Below, piece by piece: positions 58,668 through 64,000 of a stretch of DNA of 64,000 bases; the first letter of the stretch is position 1, and every line of letters starts with the position of its first letter. This DNA is from Histoplasma ohiense (Eukaryota > Ascomycota > Eurotiomycetes > Onygenales > Ajellomycetaceae). Position numbers and translations under genes: made by a program. The stretch spans positions 5,146,001 to 5,210,000 of the forward strand of contig JAEVHH010000003.1 of assembly GCA_017607445.1 (NCBI GenBank), read 5' to 3'. The notes beneath the pieces were generated by a model that saw only the letters and a program-made list of their open reading frames with translations, did not search any database and had not been told where the DNA came from.

Positions 58668-59266
58668 TGTAACGGGCGTACTTCGATTAACGATTTGGTA
58701 CTATTCTAATTACAGATTACGAATTGATTAAGAAAAGAAAGAGAAAAGAAATCAGAAGAAAAGGTCATACAAAGAGGGTTCTTATAGAGAGAATTTCAGA
58801 GTGAAAGAATATCAGAAGCTGCTCCACAGTGGAGCACAGAGTGGAAGAATGTTAAGAGCTATGCAGAAGAATCATTAGAAACTACACAAGTATGAAGTGT
58901 GAGGCAGAAGAATCATTGAAAGCTACATGAAAGAATCATTAGAAACTACATGAGTATGAAATGTAGAACAGAAGAATCATTGAAGACTACATGAAAAAAT
59001 CATTAGAGACTATATAAGTGCAGAGCATGGAGCAGAAGAATCATTGAAGACTATATAGAAGAATCATTAGAGATTATATGAGTGTGAAACACAGAGTGAA
59101 AGAATGTTAGAAGCTACACAGAAGAATTGTTAGAGACTACACAAACACAGAGCATGAAGCAGAAGAACATTGAGAGTTACACAAGATCACAACAGTCAGA
59201 AACAAGCAGATACAGAAGAAGAGTTGATTGTGTAAGTTAATTACTAACAGATGCTAATTCATCACA
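58668..59266 (-). repeat. 3' LTR of B4, 599 bp with an extra tandem unit
   Basis: Starts TGTAACGGGCGTACTTCG with CpG intact. It is 65 bp longer than the other B LTRs. The difference matches one extra copy of the ~64-bp unit (GAAGAATCATTGAAAGCTAC...) repeated through its middle (about 58850-59170). Confidence 0.85.
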
Positions 59267-60511
59267 TTATCTCTCTCTATCAGAGTGAGTGAGAACTCAT
59301 AGATGTCAAGGGCAGCAGTGTTCTTCAAAACAGACACAGATTCTCAGATTGAACAATCATATTCTACTCATTTGATGAGATATTCACAGCAGTGGTAATT
59401 GGTTCTATTGTTAAGAATTGTTTTGATTTCTCACTCAAGTTCATTGTCTTCTTCTACAATGATGAGTGGCTGCTAATCAGAGATTCTCTGTGAGGGGAAT
59501 GGATCCTCAGCTGTGGGTCAGAGCAGGTTTATATGAAAGATATTGTGAATGTCAGATGAGATGTTGAGTTGATAATTATGTGTGTCTAGCACTTTCTTCA
59601 CTGTATACTTGATGTGATAGTAATCTAGTGTATGTAAGAGGTGATCTGTTCTTATATTCTTGAGATTCAGTCAGATTTTGTCTTCTATATGATATTGAGT
59701 TGCAGAACTTCTTCTGATGTTCATTTGATTCTTATAATCTTACTGAGTGCTGATCATTGAAGCTTCTGTTCATTTATAAGCTTTCTTCAGCTTGCTCACA
59801 ATGTTCTCTGTCATCTGTATAAGACTGTGAATGTACATGATTTCTCAGAGAGTTTCAGAGAAGTTTAGAATCTCTAAGTTGTATCTGTGTAGAAGAAAGA
59901 ATAAGCTTACATCTGTTGTAGCAGAATCTCAACTATTAATCATAATCTCAGCATATGACAGCAGATTGCTTCAGTTGTCTTGTGTGTAATTGCAGAATTT
60001 ATGAAGAATATTCTTTACTATTTATATCATTCTCTCAATAGCTTCATCAGTCTCTGAGTGATATGCTGTTGATAACTTTCATTCAATTCTTAATAATTGA
60101 TATACACAGACTCAGAGTGTGCTGATGAATTGACTGTCTCTATCTGACACAATGAATGAAAGCAGACTGTGTATATAATAGAATAGACTTCTGACAAAGA
60201 CATCTGTAACTACTTCAGCATTCATCTTGTCACAGAGCTGTAGTATTACACCCTTGCTGAGTCAGTCAACAATGACTAGAATGTTCATAGAATCTCCACT
60301 TTCAGATAAGAAAACTGCAAAATCAATAGCTATATCACATCAAGTTCAGTCAGAGACAGATAGAGGCTTCAGCATCTTTTTTCAGTGTTCATATCATACT
60401 GTCACTGAACTGCAGTGATCACAGTTGTGTACAAACTGATGTATATCTTTTGACATATCTGATCAGTAGAATTCTCAGATGACAATGTTGTACATGATTT
60501 TATATTCTGAG
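59267..60511 (-). pseudogene. pol: B4 pol, 3' end (integrase and chromodomain)
   Basis: Collinear with B2 and B3 pol C-terminal parts. The chromodomain lies at about 59270-59410 next to the LTR, with integrase beyond. No long open frame remains. Truncated by the hAT insertion inside integrase. Confidence 0.75.
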
Positions 60512-61006
60512 TAGACTGGCTGTGTGACTGTGTATGGAACTATAATCAATTTTAGTGTTGGTCCCATTCTTGTATATTTTGATCCTGGTTCCATATATTG
60601 TTTTTCAAACCAGTCACTTTACACTGTTTGTATTATAGCTCTGATCTCATTTCACTGTTTATGAGAAATATTTAGATTCTGAATACTGTTCTTATCTTGA
60701 TTTCTGAGTCACAGTTCTGTTTGGTCCCATTTTACAAAACAGAATCAAATGAAATCATGACTTACCCATAATTATATAATACATATACCTTTATGCTGGA
60801 TGGTAGCTAATTATGATGTGAGTGTTATCAAATATTGTTATCTTTTTGATGTCACAACAGAAATATCATTATATGTCTGTAGATATTTTGAAAATTAAAA
60901 AACAAAAACAAAAACAACAACTGAGAATATTATAAAAAAAAAAAAAAACAAAAATCTTCAGTAAAAAAAAAATAATGAAAAAAAAAAAATAAAAATAAAA
61001 CAAAAC

Positions 61007-61606
61007 TCATTTTTTCAATCTATAATTATCAAAAAAATTACTACTCAATTCTTCAGCAATCTCCATTATCAATCTAATATCCCTCACAGTAAGAGTCATC
61101 TGCTCACAATGAATCATGATCTTAAGATCATCTATAAAATGATTAGTGAGATATTGTTACATCTGTTTTCACATGATATCATACACTCAAAAAGTGTGAT
61201 CAACATTGTCTCCACAGCAACTTGAAGAGCATTGAGAGCAGAACACTGAAAGTGATACTTTCTCTCATCAATCTCTCAGACAAAATATGCAAATATGATT
61301 TTGAGAAAAATGAGATTCTCAGACTTCTGATAATAATGAATCTCATGAATAGCTTCTACTTTTATATCAGTATCTAGTATTATCAAAAAATATTACTTTG
61401 AATTTCATACTCTGCTTATTCACTTTTTTCATACAAGGGTGGGGGTTGTGTATCTTTCACACAGCACAGTGAGCATTGAGATGCTGCTTGTGATGATGAG
61501 CTCAGACTGCTTTCCACTCCATCATTTGCTGCTTATATACTGTCTTGTGAAAAGCAGCAGTTGTTGGCATTGTTCTCTGATGAGAGATATCTTTATCACA
61601 GATCAT
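61007..61606 (-). pseudogene. Histone H3-like gene inside hAT (copy 2)
   Basis: Same three-exon structure as copy 1 with the same intron positions. It starts with ATG (complement 61604-61606). It independently preserves the diagnostic parts: EAIHEIHYYQKSENLIF (His at the CGT-derived sites where copy 1 has Cys), FQCSALNALQVAVE, and exon 3 MTLTVRDIRLIMEIAEEL. Fewer stops than copy 1: TGA at three places. Comparing the two copies identifies the decayed Arg codons without outside data. Confidence 0.8.
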
Positions 61607-62220
61607 TTTTTTTATTGAAGAGGGGGGAAGAAATCAGAGAGTGAGAGAAGAGAAATCAGAGAGTGAGAGGAAATGAGTGCAGAGAATAGATGTGTAGATT
61701 TCAGAGAGAAAAGAACAGAGACTTGTGATGATGAATTTGCTAAATAGAATCAATTAATCAATCAGTATTCATTCACAGAAAACATTGAGATATTCATATT
61801 GCTTTTAATAGTTAACATACTGCTGCAGAATTATGATGGGTTAGAGAGAGAAGAGAGAAAGAACAAAGAAAAAGAAAAACATGTGTGAATGTTAAACTGA
61901 GAGATTGTATATGCAAATAATCTCTATAGCAACAAAGAAACATCTCATCTGCATTCAGCCATAATATAACTTGCAGAGTGCATGCAGTATGTGATATCAA
62001 CAAGTAGCACAAAAATGCAAACAGTGTTGCTATGAGATATGTAATTTTCTATAATATATAGAAGTAGATTTTCTTTCTTCTTGAATTCTTTGATATATCT
62101 CTGTTCTTTCCATCACATTTCTGTGTGGATAGTAATTTATAAAAAGAATATATTATTTTCTCTAGAAATCTTCATCATCACAATTAGAACATATTTCTCT
62201 TTCTCTCTTCTGCTGAAAAC

Positions 62221-63102
62221 ATGTCTGCTCTTCTCTTCAAGAAACATTTGGTGACTCTGTGTACTATCAAAATATGCAAGCATCACTATCACCTTGAGAG
62301 AGAAGAGAAAGAATCCTTCAAGTGTGAAGAAACTGATCACAAAATATGTCATATTGTCTTGAAAAAACTCTGTAATGAAGTAGATTGATAACAATTTTGA
62401 GTAATGCTTCTGCTGAAATTTGACTAATATTATGAAAGGAATGATGCTGATGACTCAATGTGTGAGAAGTTAGAGAAGAAAACAATGAAGTTGCTCATGC
62501 AGCAGTGCTGAAATCAGAAGCACTCACAGAAATGATTTGAGATCAAAATGAAGAAAGAGAAAACTGAGAAGATGACAGCTGCAAAAAAACATCATCAGAA
62601 GAAGATTGAAGATGTGTTTGTCTACAAAACAAAAAAGCTCAAATTGATAGATTGTATTTTGAATATATTCATTGATAACACTTTTTGATAATGATTCTGT
62701 TGTCTAATTGATTAGCAGGCTTCTGAAGAGAATCAGAGCATTGAAGCTTTGTTTAGATCTCATATGCACTCAATGATTCAGAACATTGAGAAGACAGCAT
62801 TGCTTTCTGAGCATGCTAATTTACTTGCTGCAGAGATAGAATCTGAGACAGCAGATCAGAAGATGCAGAACTTTGAAGCTCAAATGAATCTGATGAAAAG
62901 AGAGAAGAATTCTCTCTCATCTGAGAAGATAGCTGAGAAAGATTTTGAGATGATTGTTTCCTTGAATGAGAAGAAGAAGAAGAGAGAGAAGAAGAAAGAG
63001 AAGAATTGAATTGTGAAGAATGAAGAGAAAGAGAAAGAGAAGAAGAAGAAGAAGAAGAAAAAGAAGAAGAAGAAAGTTGAAGAAGAAGAGAAAATGATCT
63101 AA
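62221..63102 (+). pseudogene. hAT cargo gene: Lys/Glu-rich coiled-coil protein (copy 2)
   Basis: ATG at 62221 (MSALLFKKHLVTLCTIK), then HLEREEKESFKCEETDHK. A likely intron of about 60 bp begins at GTAGAT near 62378 and has CTAAT before its acceptor near 62437. The next exon is basic (KMKKEKTEKMTAAKKHHQKK). A further break lies near 62690-62717 (acceptor-like TTGATTAG). The last part (62718-63102) is a coiled coil (LLAAEIESETADQKMQNFEA) ending in a long Lys tract and VEEEEKMI, TAA at 63100-63102. No recognised family. It lies between the H3-like gene and the transposase, all within the transposon. Confidence 0.6.
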
Positions 63103-63616
63103 GAAAAAAATTTTTTTTTTATATATTTGTTTTTTAATATTTTTGTTAAATTAATTGTATTATTATCTGTCAGAGATTACAAATTTTTTATTTGATATTT
63201 TACATTATGCAATTCTTTGTTGTGAGAATATATTATTGTAGTGATATTATGCTCATGATATATATATATATATATATGTGTATGTATACTGTAAGGTGTG
63301 TGTGACTTTACATATAGTATTGGTAAACAATGAAAGATGATAAATTCATACTGCGGAATTGTGATATATTAGAGATAGATAATATATCTAATGAATCAAC
63401 TTTTTGTATAAACCTTAATAATATTTTTAATATTTTAATTATCATTCTTTTCTATTTTATCATAATTTTGTTGTTGTTTATAAATATATTCTACTAGTGT
63501 TCTAATCAATTAGAGTGGATTAATGAAAAGAGAGTAAAAAAAAACTCAACAAATTTCTTAACTTTATTATTCTCAGAATTCATTCCACACATAATTTCTC
63601 ATCATTTATATTCATC

Positions 63617-64000
63617 ATGATAACTTCAGTAATTGCTGAATCAGGGAATTCATCACCTTCTTTAATGAAGATTCAAGATCTTATAGAAATAAGAGTGAAT
63701 CAAACAATTTATATTGTTTATAAGTTCTTGCAAGATGAGCTCTTTCAAATCTGATGAATGCACACTTTCTTTTTTCTTGATGATGAAAAACAACACAATC
63801 TATGAAAAAGCCAGTATAGACAATGAGAAGATCTATGAAAAAACTTTCAATAAGTTGCTGTGAAGATCACTGAAGAGTCATTTCTCTGCTGTAATCATTG
63901 CAACTTCATACAAAAACATCCATTCTGAAGTGGATATGGACTAGAAGGAATCACACAACATTTGAAATCTGCTGATTGTCTACAGCTTAGAGGAAAACAT
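63617..64000 (+). pseudogene. hAT transposase N-terminus (copy 2)
   Basis: ATG 63617 (MITSVIAESGNSSPS) matches the copy 1 transposase start. It runs into the BED-type finger (CNHC near 63890) at the window edge. In-frame TGA codons are present. The rest lies outside. Confidence 0.8.

Larger units (their letters stand above)
58668..60511 (-). mobile_element. Family B copy B4, 3' part, cut by hAT copy 2
   Basis: 3' LTR (58668-59266) then chromodomain and integrase of family B on minus (matches B2 22803-24050). Ends at ATTCTGAG (60504-60511), the 8-bp flank of hAT copy 2. Confidence 0.88.
60512..64000 (+). mobile_element. hAT-H3 transposon, copy 2, inverted, cut by window end
   Basis: Starts with the TIR TAGACTGGC and carries the same segments as copy 1 in reverse order: subterminal repeats (GGTCCCA near 60560), poly-A tracts, H3-like gene on minus, Lys-rich gene on plus, transposase start on plus at 63617. 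Left flank ATTCTGAG is the presumed target duplication in B4. Confidence 0.92.

Noticed and set aside
58850..59170. CRISPR-like array in the B LTR
   Set aside because: Degenerate contiguous ~64-bp units without spacers, in a eukaryotic LTR.
1..64000. Classical CpA-type RIP as the decay process
   Set aside because: CAA/CAG to TAA/TAG and TGG to TAG changes are rare, while CpG changes to TG or CA are everywhere.

Overview
The window is a gene-poor, AT-rich stretch of nuclear DNA, almost certainly fungal, built nearly entirely of nested and decayed transposable elements. The case for a fungus rests on Ty3/gypsy elements with integrase chromodomains, introns of 47-62 bp with GTAAGT/GTATGT donors and TACTAAC-like branch sites, and small Cys6-type zinc cluster proteins. 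Species cannot be told. CpG is strongly depleted and copies of one element differ mostly by TG/CA transitions. The decay therefore looks like methylation-type C-to-T change (CpG, plus some GG-to-GA), not classical CpA-type RIP. I see no intact host gene, tRNA or rRNA.

Five LTR retrotransposon families (named A-E here) and one hAT DNA transposon explain almost every base. Layout: A1 (1-5478, minus) sits in the gag zinc knuckle of E (5479-10899, plus). E sits in B1 (10900-10944 and 18942-21806, minus), and C (10945-18941, plus, complete) sits a few bases further along B1. B1 itself sits in an older B copy (21807-22268). B2 follows (22269-28369, minus), then a scrap of A with its LTR (28370-28682), then half a solo D LTR (28683-28831). 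D1 (28832-45498, minus) is split by complete B3 (30578-36655, TSD AATTT) and a complete hAT element (37878-43739, TSD GATATTTT). Then come A3 and A2 sharing one LTR (45499-51040, minus), D2 (51041-58667, minus) with a solo D LTR in its gag, B4 (58668-60511), and a second, inverted hAT copy running off the window (60512-64000).

Two things stand out. (1) The hAT element carries, besides a BED-finger/hAT-C transposase, a spliced histone H3-like gene (42646-43245; second copy 61007-61606 on minus) and a Lys/Glu-rich coiled-coil gene. Both copies have them. The H3-like histone fold aligns with canonical H3 through the alpha-N helix, alpha 1-3 and the C-terminal TIMPKDIQL region. (2) Four of the five LTR families (A, C, D, E) carry, between pol and the 3' LTR and convergent to pol, a gene for a C-x2-C-x(9-11)-C-x(6-15)-C-x2-C-x(6-9)-C zinc-cluster protein. 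In A, C and D this antisense gene still contains introns, as expected if it rides on the strand opposite the retrotransposon genomic RNA. Family B lacks it. Other notable points are a textbook -1 frameshift site in C, a perfect hairpin in the C LTR, a nearly TGA-only stop pattern, and uneven CpG decay between partner LTRs.
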